A stretch of DNA of 64,000 nt from a virus. Below, piece by piece: positions 8,532-17,340 of the stretch (positions are counted from its first letter, which is position 1; each line of letters begins with the position of its first letter). Where the stretch lies: positions 29,923 through 93,922 of the IMG/VR virus record IMGVR_UViG_3300008266_008316; one strand, given 5' to 3'. The translations under genes were made by a program, and so were the position numbers. Under the pieces are notes generated by a model, which did no database searches, had not been told where the DNA came from, and was given only the letters and a program-made list of their open reading frames with translations.

Positions 8532-11054
8532 ATGGCTTATAAAAACATATATGTTGATATGCACGGTGATGAATCACCTACTGTTTATATTTGGGACGAT
8601 AAACAGGGGTTGATTATTTTGCCGTGGGCAGATTTCAATTATGCATATGTAAAAGACCCGAAGGGCAAGTTTATAAGTATGACGGGTGAACGTTTGAGTA
8701 AGACACGCCGATTTATGCGTGGACACCCAAACGTGTTTGAGAGTGACTTGCCAAAAGAAACACGGGTGTTGACGGATGTTTATCTAGACGAGGATACGCC
8801 GTCCGAAGGGAACATTGTGATGTTTTTCGATATTGAGGTGTCGATGGCAAATGGTATTCCAAATATTCATAAGCCTAATAATGAAATCACTTCAATTGCT
8901 GCATATGATCCAACAACAAACAAATACACGGTGTTCGTACTTGATACAACAAAGTTGTACGACAATAGAATGACGGAAGAAGTGGATACGATATTCTGTC
9001 CTACGGAAGTTGACTTACTCCATAAGTTCATCTCCTTGTACGAAGAAATTCAACCCACAATCATCACCGGTTGGAATAGTAACTATTTCGACGTACCATA
9101 TTTGTATAATCGTATCCGACAAGTCTGCGGTCCCTCTGTTGCCAATCGGCTGTCCCCAATCGGTAAGGTAAAATATTCCGAACGACAGGAAAAATATAGA
9201 ATTGCTGGAGTAAGTTCGCTGGACTATCTTGACCTATACAAGAAGTTTACTTATACACAGCAACCAAACTATCGACTTGATACAATTGGTCGCATTGAAG
9301 TCAATATGGGTAAGATTCCATATGAAGGTTCTCTCGATCAATTGTTTCGAGATGACCTTGATAAGTTTATTGAGTATAACCTACAAGACGTGCGTATCAT
9401 TGTTGAGCTTGACAAGAAGTTGAAGCTCATCGAACTTGTGCGTGGTATTTGTCACATCGGACACGTGCCGTATGAGGACTATCCAATGTCGTCACGATTC
9501 CTCGAAGGCACCATCGTCACTTACCTTCATCGTAAGGGAATTATCGTGACGGATAAACCGCAAGATAGTCGTGAGAAGATGGAAGCACTTGACCGTGGAG
9601 AGGAAGGGTTTATCGGTGCATATGTGAAAGAGCCGGTACCTGGTTTGTATGATTGGGTATATTCTCTCGACTTGCAATCGCTGTATCCATCCATCATTAT
9701 GAGTCTTAACATCAGCCCAGAAACGAAGATTGGATTTGTTCGGAACTGGAATATGGAACAACATTTCCGTAAAGAGATTACTGCTTATGTTGTTGAGGAA
9801 AAGGGTACAGACTCTTCTATGGAAATGGACTACGATACATTTATGGAATTCATTACGGATAATAATCTATCGGTAAGTTCGAATGGTGTACTGTATACGA
9901 ACGATAAGAAGGGTATTATTCCAGAAGTTCTTGATACGTGGTTTAGTCAGCGTGTCGAATATAAGAACACGATGAAGAAGTATGTCAACGAAGGAAACAA
10001 GGAAATGGCAGACTATTATGACCGACGCCAACATATTCAGAAGATTTTCTTGAATTCGTTGTATGGTGTTCTTGGGTTGCCTGTGTTCCGTTTCTATGAC
10101 GTTGACAACGCTGCTGCGGTTACAATTACAGGACAAGACGTTATTAAATCTAGTGCCAAATTAGTAAACAAGCAGTATGAAAAGTTGTTGGGAGAGGCGG
10201 GGGACTATGTAACGTATATCGACACCGACTCCATCTATGCTTCAGCAAAACCTATCCTTCCACCAGACGCTGATGCAAAGCAGTTTACGATTGAAAAAGC
10301 ACGTGAGATGGAAGCATTGTTAAATAAATTTTATGACACGTTCGCAAAACGTGCTTTTAATTGCAATTCGCATCGTTTTTACATCAAGGGTGAATCCGTT
10401 GCATCTACGGGGTTCTGGGTATCAAAGAAGCGATATGCACTTGATAAGGTGTATGATTTGGAAACGAGTCAAGATGTCAGTAAGATGGTGGTTAAGGGAT
10501 TGGATGTAGTTCGTTCAAGTTTCCCGAAAGCATTTGGTGACTTCATGCGTCAGATGTTGAAGGATATTTTGAAGGGTATGCATAAAGAGGAAATGGACAC
10601 TAAAATCTTGGAGTTCAAGGCATCGTTGGATGATAGAAACTATCTAGATATTGCTCGAAATACTGCGGCAAATAACATCTCTGAATATGTAATGGATAAC
10701 GTGGTGGGGTTGAAGGCGGCAAAGAAGTCTACTCCCGCCCACATTAAGTCGGCTATTATCTATAATCGATTGCTGGTACACTTTGGAATCGATGACCGAT
10801 ACGAACCGATTTCAGATGGTGAAAAGATTAAGTATGTTTATCTGAAAAAGAACCCGTTACAGATTGAAGCGGTAGCAGTTAAGGGATATCAAGATCCTCC
10901 ACAAATCACCGACTTTATTCAACAGTATATCGATACCGATGCCTTGTTCGATAATGAATTAAGAAATAAATTGGATGATTTTTATTCCGCACTGAAATGG
11001 GGAAACATTCCCACCGAAGTCAATCAGAATGCGTCGGAGTGGTTTGCGTTTTGA
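8532..11054 (+). CDS. Family B DNA polymerase (T4 gp43-like)
   Basis: 840 residues (T4 gp43 has 898). A 3'-5' exonuclease domain shows FFDIEVS (Asp100, Glu102), GWNSNYFDVPYL and YNLQDVRI. The polymerase domain shows motif A DLQSLYPSII, motif B KIFLNSLYGVLG and motif C YIDTDSIY. It replicates the phage genome with proofreading and should work with the clamp and clamp loader encoded at 19.8-26.9 kb. It has its own promoter and GAGGT ribosome site. Confidence 0.95.
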   Translation: MAYKNIYVDMHGDESPTVYIWDDKQGLIILPWADFNYAYVKDPKGKFISMTGERLSKTRRFMRGHPNVFESDLPKETRVLTDVYLDEDTPSEGNIVMFFDIEVSMANGIPNIHKPNNEITSIAAYDPTTNKYTVFVLDTTKLYDNRMTEEVDTIFCPTEVDLLHKFISLYEEIQPTIITGWNSNYFDVPYLYNRIRQVCGPSVANRLSPIGKVKYSERQEKYRIAGVSSLDYLDLYKKFTYTQQPNYRLDTIGRIEVNMGKIPYEGSLDQLFRDDLDKFIEYNLQDVRIIVELDKKLKLIELVRGICHIGHVPYEDYPMSSRFLEGTIVTYLHRKGIIVTDKPQDSREKMEALDRGEEGFIGAYVKEPVPGLYDWVYSLDLQSLYPSIIMSLNISPETKIGFVRNWNMEQHFRKEITAYVVEEKGTDSSMEMDYDTFMEFITDNNLSVSSNGVLYTNDKKGIIPEVLDTWFSQRVEYKNTMKKYVNEGNKEMADYYDRRQHIQKIFLNSLYGVLGLPVFRFYDVDNAAAVTITGQDVIKSSAKLVNKQYEKLLGEAGDYVTYIDTDSIYASAKPILPPDADAKQFTIEKAREMEALLNKFYDTFAKRAFNCNSHRFYIKGESVASTGFWVSKKRYALDKVYDLETSQDVSKMVVKGLDVVRSSFPKAFGDFMRQMLKDILKGMHKEEMDTKILEFKASLDDRNYLDIARNTAANNISEYVMDNVVGLKAAKKSTPAHIKSAIIYNRLLVHFGIDDRYEPISDGEKIKYVYLKKNPLQIEAVAVKGYQDPPQITDFIQQYIDTDALFDNELRNKLDDFYSALKWGNIPTEVNQNASEWFAF

Positions 11055-11085
11055 TATGTATATAAACACCCCCAATGAGGTGCGT

Positions 11086-11793
11086 ATGAAAGATTTACTG
11101 ACGATTGTTATCCCGTGTAAGAATGAAGAAAACTATATTGTCCCTTTATTGGAAGATTTGCTTCAACAGCACGATATTGGAGATGTCCGCATCATTATCG
11201 CAGATGCCGATAGTACCGATGCTACTGTCCCTCTTATAAACACGTACAAGGGTGACCTCAATATCGAAGTCATCAAAGGTGGAAATGTATCTGTTGGACG
11301 AAACAACGGTGCGAAATTAGTTACTACTCCGTATATACTGTTCTTGGATGCTGATGTCCGATTCTTTCATCCACGAGCGATTAGTGATACCTTATATCAG
11401 ATGCGAACATTCAATCTGGATTTGATGACATTGAACATCAAAAATTATGGAAGTGATTTACGTGCTTCATTCTTTTTCTGGGCATTCAATATTATCAATA
11501 AGATTATGACCAAAAAAACTCCATTTGCGATTGGGGCATTCTTTCTCACTAGACGAGATGCATTTGAGTACTTCGGTGCATTTCCGAACAAGTATGAGAC
11601 ATCAGAAGATTATATATTGAGCAGAGAATATCATGCTAAATATTTTCAAATCGGTGACCACTACTTCGGTCAAGATGAACGTCGATTCAAGAAGTTAGGA
11701 TACTTGGGGATGCTATGGTATATGACCGTCAACTTCTTCAATAGAAATAATCTCAAACACTTTGAAAAAGCCAAAGTAAATTACTGGAACTAG
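11086..11793 (+). CDS. Family 2 glycosyltransferase
   Basis: GT-A fold: the N-terminus LTIVIPCKNEENYIVPLLEDL and the metal site FLDADVRF are diagnostic of GT2. An ED pair in TSEDYILSREY may supply the catalytic base. ATG 11086 is preferred to upstream in-frame starts because GAGGTG precedes it. The C-terminal part (MLWYMTVNFFN) is mildly hydrophobic. The acceptor is unknown; no lipid-carrier genes are near. Confidence 0.75.
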   Translation: MKDLLTIVIPCKNEENYIVPLLEDLLQQHDIGDVRIIIADADSTDATVPLINTYKGDLNIEVIKGGNVSVGRNNGAKLVTTPYILFLDADVRFFHPRAISDTLYQMRTFNLDLMTLNIKNYGSDLRASFFFWAFNIINKIMTKKTPFAIGAFFLTRRDAFEYFGAFPNKYETSEDYILSREYHAKYFQIGDHYFGQDERRFKKLGYLGMLWYMTVNFFNRNNLKHFEKAKVNYWN

Positions 11794-11794
11794 T

Positions 11795-12523
11795 ATGAAA
11801 CACCACAAAGCAATTATCATCTCTGATGTGCATTTAGGGACCGAGGCAAGTAAAGCAGCAGAGTTATTGGAATTCTTAAATGAAAATCACACCGATATCC
11901 TTATTATTAACGGAGACTTTGTTGACGGGTGGGCGTTGGCAAAGGGGTATAAGTGGAGAGCAAAACACACGAAGGTGATCTCAAAGATACTAGACATTTC
12001 CAGAAAGATACCTGTAGTCTGGATACGTGGAAATCACGATGAGTTCTTACACGAATTCATGCATATGCACTTGGGAAAACTCCAAGTAGAAGAAAACTAT
12101 ATCCTTGACTTGGGTGAAGGAAAGAAATACTTTATCTTCCACGGAGACATTCTGGACGTATTCGTTGCCAAGTGGAAGTGGATTGCAAAGATTGGAGCAA
12201 GTGGATATGAACTCGCCCTTCGTATTAATACCTTATATAATAAATGGAGAAAGTGGAGAAAACTTCCGTACTACTCTATTTCCAAGGATATTAAGAATGG
12301 AGTGAAAGCGGCAGTCAACTATATAACCGACTTTGAAGTAAGTGCTATAAAACTCGCTCGCCAGAATAATTGTTCTGGTGTTATATGCGGACATATCCAT
12401 AAACCAGAGAATAGACAAATTGCAGGTGTTCATTATGTAAACTCTGGGGATTGGGTGGAGAATTTAACAGCAGTTATTATTGACCACAATAATAATATTA
12501 TAATAAAAGAATTTCACAAATAA
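11795..12523 (+). CDS. Calcineurin-like metallophosphoesterase (LpxH-like)
   Basis: 242 residues with the full two-metal signature: SDVHLG, NGDFVDGW, RGNHDEF, FHGDILD and CGHIHKP. The spacing resembles UDP-2,3-diacylglucosamine hydrolase (LpxH), which acts in lipid A synthesis, though other pyrophosphatase or nuclease activities are equally possible. It starts two bases after the glycosyltransferase stop, so the pair is probably co-translated and may act together on a sugar-phosphate substrate. Confidence 0.75.
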   Translation: MKHHKAIIISDVHLGTEASKAAELLEFLNENHTDILIINGDFVDGWALAKGYKWRAKHTKVISKILDISRKIPVVWIRGNHDEFLHEFMHMHLGKLQVEENYILDLGEGKKYFIFHGDILDVFVAKWKWIAKIGASGYELALRINTLYNKWRKWRKLPYYSISKDIKNGVKAAVNYITDFEVSAIKLARQNNCSGVICGHIHKPENRQIAGVHYVNSGDWVENLTAVIIDHNNNIIIKEFHK

Positions 12524-12542
12524 TACTTTATAATAGATACAC

Positions 12543-12571
12543 TTGACAAATTGGGGGATGAGTGATATATT
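12543..12571 (+). promoter_or_regulatory. Consensus sigma70 promoter, -10 box is a hairpin loop
   Basis: TTGACA, 17-bp spacer, TATATT. The promoter precedes the lipoprotein and DNA ligase genes. The six -10 bases are exactly the loop of a 12-bp inverted repeat (next entry). Confidence 0.75.
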
Positions 12572-12583
12572 TCATTCATCCCC
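12554..12583 (+). repeat. Inverted repeat enclosing the -10 hexamer
   Basis: Arms GGGGATGAGTGA and TTCATTCATCCCC pair over 12 positions (one G-T) around the 6-base loop TATATT. As RNA from upstream it could act as a terminator; as DNA it could be an operator or cruciform. Confidence 0.8.
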
Positions 12584-12600
12584 TATTCTTTGGAGTATGC

Positions 12601-12822
12601 ATGAAAAAGTTACTAACATCAATGTTACTGTTGGTGTCGTGTGTAGACCCAGATGCAGAAAAAACATATGTCGTTACTTGTAGATTCCCCCAAGAAACAT
12701 TTACGGATACGATAGTAACCGGAGCTAATGTGTGGCATTTAAAAGAATCGTATCGTATCGACAACGCATATTATCCCACATCCTTTTGTACTATGAGGTT
12801 TACTATCAATGAACAACGTTAA
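12601..12822 (+). CDS. Small predicted lipoprotein
   Basis: 73 residues. MKKLLTSMLLLVSC is a lipoprotein signal peptide ending in the lipobox LVSC, so the mature protein would be lipidated at Cys14 and exposed in the periplasm or on the outer membrane. ATG 12601 has GGAG upstream; an earlier in-frame start would bury the signal. The mature part is short and soluble with two further cysteines. Superinfection exclusion or lysis control are possible roles, but nothing in the sequence decides. It overlaps the ligase start by 14 bases. Confidence 0.6.
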   Translation: MKKLLTSMLLLVSCVDPDAEKTYVVTCRFPQETFTDTIVTGANVWHLKESYRIDNAYYPTSFCTMRFTINEQR

Positions 12823-13909
12823 ATCTAGTGAGTGGCTGATTTCTGAAAACAAGAATGGTGGTGAGAAGTTCTGGCGTCTCCATGTCGTTCGGGACGGTGA
12901 TGAGTATTATACACAAACCGAATGGTATCAAATTAGCAAGACGGGTCGTGAGACAAAGCGCCAGTTCTCTGATCCATATTTCGCAGCTCCTACTAACGTT
13001 GGTCGTGCGAATGAGCGCAACTCACGGGAGCAGGCTGACTTCGAGTTCGATGCTATTATTAAGAAGCAGCGTGACAAGGGATTTCGTGCCAAGGGTGAAC
13101 GGAAGAACGTTCGTCCGATGCCGATGCTCGCCCACAAGTTCGCTGACCACAAGGGTAAGATGGATTTTCCCGTTTACGTCCAACCCAAGTTGAATGGTAT
13201 GCGGATGCTGTTTGACGGGGAGAATGGATGGAGTCGTGGAAACAAGGAAGTCATTCCCGAAGTGATTGAACACTTGAAGTTTGATACGATGGGATACGTC
13301 TTGGACGGTGAATTGATGTTGCCCGATAATGTTCTCCTTCAAGAGAGCATGAAGGCTATCAAGAAGTATCGTCCAGACTTGTCTCCAAAACTTCTCTATC
13401 ACGTTTATGACATTGTGGAACCAGACCTTCCGTATGGTGCCCGTAAGGAAATTCTAGACAGTCTACTTCAGAATGTGCCAGAGAATGTGGTTCGGGTCAA
13501 GACTGTGAAGGTAGATGATGAGTCACAGGTGATGCACTTACACAATCTGTTCGTGCACGATGGGTTTGAGGGTACGATGGTGCGTGATCCTGGTATGAAT
13601 TATGAAATTAATAAGCGGTCTTATTCACTTCTTAAACTTAAGGATTTTACAGATGCAGAGTATCGTATTGTTGATGTTGTTGACGGCGATGGTAGTGATT
13701 CCGGCCTCGCAATTTTTGAACTGGAAACTGATTCGGGTGCTCGTTTCAATTGCCGCCCAGAGGGTTCGCAGGAAAATCGTAGTGAACTTTATAAGAACCG
13801 CAAGAAGCTTATCGGCAAATACTTGACCGTTCGCTATTTTGAATTGAGCAAGGATGGAATTCCGATTTTCCCTGTTGGCGTGTCGGTGCGTGAACGAGGA
13901 GAATTCTGA
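12809..13909 (+). CDS. ATP-dependent DNA ligase with N-terminal WGR-like domain
   Basis: 366 residues. Residues about 20-95 resemble a WGR domain (WRLHVVRDG through FDAIIKKQRDKGF), seen in PARPs and some ligases. The nucleotidyltransferase core has motif I KLNGMR (Lys127 adenylated; Asn replaces the usual Asp), VLDGELML, FEGTMVRDP and LLKLKDF, followed by an OB fold. It seals nicks in lagging-strand DNA. Codon use is richer in C-ending and AAG codons than neighbouring genes, as for the sliding clamp, suggesting high expression. Confidence 0.9.
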   Translation: MNNVKSSEWLISENKNGGEKFWRLHVVRDGDEYYTQTEWYQISKTGRETKRQFSDPYFAAPTNVGRANERNSREQADFEFDAIIKKQRDKGFRAKGERKNVRPMPMLAHKFADHKGKMDFPVYVQPKLNGMRMLFDGENGWSRGNKEVIPEVIEHLKFDTMGYVLDGELMLPDNVLLQESMKAIKKYRPDLSPKLLYHVYDIVEPDLPYGARKEILDSLLQNVPENVVRVKTVKVDDESQVMHLHNLFVHDGFEGTMVRDPGMNYEINKRSYSLLKLKDFTDAEYRIVDVVDGDGSDSGLAIFELETDSGARFNCRPEGSQENRSELYKNRKKLIGKYLTVRYFELSKDGIPIFPVGVSVRERGEF

Positions 13910-13910
13910 T

Positions 13911-14285
13911 GTGACAGATGAATATAAAAATCCTAATGCTTTAACGTATGGAACTACACCCAACACTCCAGCATCTCTGAAACCAGTAGAGATTGATAAG
14001 TGGAAGGCTGATGTAAGTCCTACGTTTAAGCATTATTATACCGAACGATATAATGAGTTAGTACGTCAGTTTCAAGAACTAGTTTCAGATTATGACATCA
14101 ATCAGATGTGTTATGAAGCATCGATTGGGTTTAAACCGATTATGGGTCAATCATATCATCTTTATGAGAAACCCAATGGAACTAGATTCTTTTCATTAGT
14201 CCCACCACAGTCTGCCTTTTGGGGTGGATACGTTGGAATGTTTAAACTTAACGCACAGTATGCATGGGAACGAATAGATGAATAA
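13911..14285 (+). CDS. DUF2452-like phage protein
   Basis: Begins at GTG 13911, two bases after the ligase stop, with GAGGAG upstream; the open frame extends further into the ligase but has no ribosome site there. The N-terminal PNALTYGTTPNTP, the central IGFKPIMGQSYHLYEKPNG and the C-terminal FKLNAQYAWERI match my memory of the DUF2452 family, small proteins found in bacteria and phages without known function. 124 residues, no membrane segment. Confidence 0.6.
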   Translation: MTDEYKNPNALTYGTTPNTPASLKPVEIDKWKADVSPTFKHYYTERYNELVRQFQELVSDYDINQMCYEASIGFKPIMGQSYHLYEKPNGTRFFSLVPPQSAFWGGYVGMFKLNAQYAWERIDE

Positions 14286-14538
14286 CATTTGTCATCACGA
14301 CGAACTTTGGTACGCCTGTAAAAAGTGTTATACTGAACTTCTTGTGTGGGAAGCGTATGATAAGGTGAAAGAAGAGTTGGCAGATGAACGTAGTAAACGC
14401 AAACAGATTGAAGAGTTGTATGATAATTTGAAAGCTGATGTTGCTCCACTCATTAAAGCCGCAAAGGAACTCAATGTTGCGGGAAACGATGACACTCGCA
14501 CCATTCATAACATTCGGAGAGCGGTAAAGTATTTATGA
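14278..14538 (+). CDS. Hypothetical protein with Cys/His N-terminus and coiled coil
   Basis: 86 residues. The N-terminus CHHDELWYACKKC could bind one zinc. Residues 25-65 are a charged helix with coiled-coil character (EAYDKVKEELADERSKRKQI). It overlaps both neighbours by a few bases, consistent with translational coupling. No recognised family. Confidence 0.55.
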   Translation: MNNICHHDELWYACKKCYTELLVWEAYDKVKEELADERSKRKQIEELYDNLKADVAPLIKAAKELNVAGNDDTRTIHNIRRAVKYL

Positions 14539-14915
14539 AACTAGATAATTTTGTTCATGAAATGGATGAATACTTTGACGAAGATGGGTATCCTACTGAA
14601 CATGCACTTGACATGATTGCCAAATGGGATTGGCGTCATACGGATGAATGTTTTGAATTCGTTCGTCAGATGTGGCGGTGGAATGATATGTTGTGGACAC
14701 AGACAGATGACGGAGAAAAGATTACCTACGACTTCAGTACAGGTGGGTGGAGTGGGAATGAGAGTTTGATTGCCGCGTTGCAAGAGAACCATATGATTTG
14801 GATTTTTACTTGGGTACAGTCTCAGCGGGGTGGGCATTACGTCTTTGAGTTACCATACAAACGTCAACCATCTATGGTGGGAAAGGAAAATGAAAACACG
14901 AACATTAACACTTAA
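14535..14915 (+). CDS. Hypothetical acidic protein
   Basis: 126 residues, rich in Trp, Asp and Glu (for example AKWDWRHTDECFEFVRQMWRW). The ATG overlaps the upstream stop. It has no signal peptide and no known motif. Its 3' end overlaps the next gene by 26 bases. Confidence 0.5.
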   Translation: MKLDNFVHEMDEYFDEDGYPTEHALDMIAKWDWRHTDECFEFVRQMWRWNDMLWTQTDDGEKITYDFSTGGWSGNESLIAALQENHMIWIFTWVQSQRGGHYVFELPYKRQPSMVGKENENTNINT

Positions 14916-15339
14916 TCTCAAAGTTCCCCGCTGGATTCCTACTGGATATCAATGGAGAGCGTGGAAGAAGAAGGTTAAACTCTTTGTCTTTCCTCCCCGT
15001 TGTGGTTCGTGTGAATGTAAACTCCCTGTGGAATATCCTGTGTATTACAAATATCGCACGGGACATCACATGGGGTATGCAAATGTACGGAGTGATTTCG
15101 CAATTAATACGTCTCGTAAACAGCTGTGTACATCATGCCTAAAACAGTATATTCACCAACTGGATTTGAAAAAGGGAACCTGTGAATTGTGTCAAACGAA
15201 AGACACTAAAGTTATCGGGTACTCTTTCAGCAAAGAGATGACGATTACGTTCTTGTGGCAATGGTGGAATGGTCGAGACTTTTGTTTACCGTGTGTAGAT
15301 GACCTATTGGATACCGGTAAAGCGCGTAATGCATTTTAG
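14890..15339 (+). CDS. Hypothetical zinc-finger protein
   Basis: 150 residues from ATG 14890 (GAAAGG upstream). Four Cys pairs are evenly spread: CGSCEC, CTSCL, CELCQ and CLPC. This suggests two zinc-binding knuckles of a treble-clef or LIM-like sort. The basic N-terminus (KVPRWIPTGYQWRAWKKKVK) could contact nucleic acid. Function unknown. Confidence 0.55.
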   Translation: MKTRTLTLNLKVPRWIPTGYQWRAWKKKVKLFVFPPRCGSCECKLPVEYPVYYKYRTGHHMGYANVRSDFAINTSRKQLCTSCLKQYIHQLDLKKGTCELCQTKDTKVIGYSFSKEMTITFLWQWWNGRDFCLPCVDDLLDTGKARNAF

Positions 15340-15349
15340 AGGAGAAACT

Positions 15350-16033
15350 ATGAAAGAACATAAAATTATTACTAAACTCCGTAGACCGCTTGAGAACTTT
15401 TCGTCATATGACCTTGACGAACTGATTCAGGCGTATGATGAAGTGCGGGCCGAATGTAATCGGGTGAAGGAAGATGTATCTATTGCACTACGGCAACCGT
15501 ATTGGATGAACCCTCGTCAAGAGTGGGATTGTCCGAAGTGTGGGAAGTTAAACTATGGTACTGCATCATTGTGTGACTGTATGGTTACTACTACCAAGAA
15601 TTTCAAGTTGTGTATGATTGATAGGCACGGGTTTGCCTACTTCACTACTAAAGAGCTTAGCAAGCAATGGGGTGATGATTGGAATGATGCTCCATATGAA
15701 CACAATGCTGGAACGCCATACGAACCGACTATCTTCTACTATTCAGATGGACGTAGGGAAAAAGACCCGAGGGATTGGAACGAAGATGGTACTCCGAAGT
15801 GGGAAATCTATAAGGTTGCTTATGACTATTGTGGAGCAGAAACGCCTGGTGATATGGGACCAAATAGCCGATACTCTGTAGAAATGATTAACAATAAGTT
15901 GACTCCGTGGTTGATGAAGTATCCTGATAAGGCGTTGTTTGCTGGTGCAAGTGTTGATGAGTTTGTTACTTTTATTGAAGAGTGTGGTGGTACCGTTTAT
16001 TTACCAAAGGAGAAGTATCATGCAGAAACGTGA
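15350..16033 (+). CDS. Hypothetical protein with zinc ribbon
   Basis: 227 residues; ATG 15350 follows GGAG with ideal spacing. After an N-terminal helix comes WDCPKCGKLNYGTASLCDC, a four-Cys ribbon. The rest is Asp/Trp/Tyr-rich without a recognisable fold. It overlaps the following gene by 14 bases, as part of the same run of small genes. Confidence 0.5.
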   Translation: MKEHKIITKLRRPLENFSSYDLDELIQAYDEVRAECNRVKEDVSIALRQPYWMNPRQEWDCPKCGKLNYGTASLCDCMVTTTKNFKLCMIDRHGFAYFTTKELSKQWGDDWNDAPYEHNAGTPYEPTIFYYSDGRREKDPRDWNEDGTPKWEIYKVAYDYCGAETPGDMGPNSRYSVEMINNKLTPWLMKYPDKALFAGASVDEFVTFIEECGGTVYLPKEKYHAET

Positions 16034-16298
16034 CCGATTTTTATTTGAAGAGATGATTATGCAGTGTTGGCATGTAACCGATGATGTGGATACCATCGCT
16101 AGTTATGTTGCGGATAGTGAGATCCCAGCAAAGCATCAAGATGAGATTATGAATATGTTGTTTGGAATCAAATCTATTTATAATCAGAGGTTCAATGATA
16201 CGATGAACCTGTTTAACGAACTGGTCGAGAATGGACAGTTTAGAGGAACAGAGAAATTGTATGAAACGCACATGCGAATGATTGATGATCTAAAATAA
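16020..16298 (+). CDS. Small hypothetical protein
   Basis: 92 residues from ATG 16020 (AAGGAG upstream). Predicted all-helical and acidic, without Cys pairs or membrane segments. It is the last gene before a tRNA-like sequence. Confidence 0.5.
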   Translation: MQKRDRFLFEEMIMQCWHVTDDVDTIASYVADSEIPAKHQDEIMNMLFGIKSIYNQRFNDTMNLFNELVENGQFRGTEKLYETHMRMIDDLK

Positions 16299-16305
16299 TA
16301 AAAAA

Positions 16306-16410
16306 TGGCGGCGCAGTCGGTCGGGACGACGGTAGTAAATTGGGCTCGCTACTTGTTATATCCTTTACTACGCTAGGCCAAGGAATAGGAGTTCGAATCT
16401 CCCGCCGCCA
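16306..16410 (+). tRNA. tRNA-like gene, isotype not assignable, unusually long
   Basis: About 104 bases. TGGCGGCG and CGCCGCCA pair as an acceptor stem of 7-8 bp. GTCG/CGAC closes a D-like arm at the correct distance, and GGAG-TTCGAAT-CTCC is a good T arm (4 bp). Between them lie about 60 bases instead of a normal anticodon arm: GGTAG can pair with CTACT around a 13-base loop, or GTAGTAAA with TTTACTAC around a 24-base loop. It could be a tRNA with a very long variable arm, an intron-bearing tRNA, or a degenerate tRNA-like RNA. No genomic CCA. Confidence 0.5.
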
Positions 16411-16422
16411 CTAGGAGAAGAT

Positions 16423-16968
16423 ATGTTTGTATACACACTACTTTTATTTTTTCAACTAACAGTTCCTACAGTATTGAATAGGCCGCTACCAATACGGCAC
16501 TTGACAATTCGAGATACAACGGTTAACTATATAGTATTACACAATGATGGTGGGACCGCTGGTTATAATACAGCACGGCGTACTTTGATTAAACGTCGAT
16601 TGAGTTATCATTATTATATTCAAGCAAATGGTACGATTGTCAAACTATTAGATCCAAAATATGAGGCGTCTCACGTTGGGTTGTCATATTGGAATGGAAT
16701 GCTTCGTATTAATCGATATAGTATCGGGATATGTTTGGAAAACGGTATTAGTGGGCCATATACATTGAATCAGTATAATAGTTTAACGTGGTTGATTCTA
16801 TCGTTACAAGAACGATTTCCCGATAGTACATCAAGAACAATCATAGGGCATTCGGATGTGGCAACGCCTTTAGGACGTAAACGTGACCCAGGTCCGCTTT
16901 TTGATTATCAACTTCTGAATAGGATGTTACGAAATGAAAGTCTACATAGGCAGATATCCAAAGAATAG
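16423..16968 (+). CDS. N-acetylmuramoyl-L-alanine amidase (Amidase_2/PGRP) with signal sequence
   Basis: 181 residues. A hydrophobic N-terminus (residues 1-18) looks like a signal peptide or signal anchor, then a PGRP-type amidase: VLHNDGG (His40), IIGHSDVA (His143) and KRDPGPLF (Asp155) supply the usual zinc ligands. It would cut the peptide stem from peptidoglycan. With its own export signal it could reach the periplasm without a holin, or be a SAR-type endolysin. No holin or spanin genes are recognised beside it. Confidence 0.8.
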   Translation: MFVYTLLLFFQLTVPTVLNRPLPIRHLTIRDTTVNYIVLHNDGGTAGYNTARRTLIKRRLSYHYYIQANGTIVKLLDPKYEASHVGLSYWNGMLRINRYSIGICLENGISGPYTLNQYNSLTWLILSLQERFPDSTSRTIIGHSDVATPLGRKRDPGPLFDYQLLNRMLRNESLHRQISKE

Positions 16969-17335
16969 CAAAAAAGAACGGAAGATTTCTGTGAAGATTG
17001 ATCCGTGGGATACTTGGAGCATGGACCATACGTTGGCCTATATCGTTGCTCCTATGCTGAAACAGTTGAGAGAAACCAAACATGGTGCTCCATTTACAGA
17101 CGATGCAGATGTTCCTGAACACCTTCGTACATCAGCAGCACCACCTACCGAAAATGAATGGGATACAGACGATAACCATTTCAAGCGGTGGGATTGGATA
17201 ATGGATGAAATGATTTTTGCGTTTGAAAGTAAATTAATAGATGATGTTGATTGGGAACATCGTGAAGCACATCACGAACGTATTGCCAATGGATTTCGAT
17301 TGTTTGGAAAGTATTACGAACATTTGTGGGATTAA
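16934..17335 (+). CDS. Conserved phage hypothetical protein
   Basis: 133 residues. The N-terminus MKVYIGRYPKNSKKERKISV and the segment LRETKHGAPFTDDADVPEHL resemble a family common in large marine phages, with no known role as far as I recall. Many Asp/Trp/His residues follow (DWIMDEMIFAFESKL). It overlaps the amidase gene by 35 bases. Confidence 0.6.
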   Translation: MKVYIGRYPKNSKKERKISVKIDPWDTWSMDHTLAYIVAPMLKQLRETKHGAPFTDDADVPEHLRTSAAPPTENEWDTDDNHFKRWDWIMDEMIFAFESKLIDDVDWEHREAHHERIANGFRLFGKYYEHLWD

Positions 17336-17340
17336 AATAA

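Noticed and set aside
16306-16410. Assignment as tRNA-Ser, tRNA-Leu or tRNA-Sec
   Set aside because: No 7-base anticodon loop with a matching anticodon and stem could be placed; the Sec anticodon TCA is absent there.
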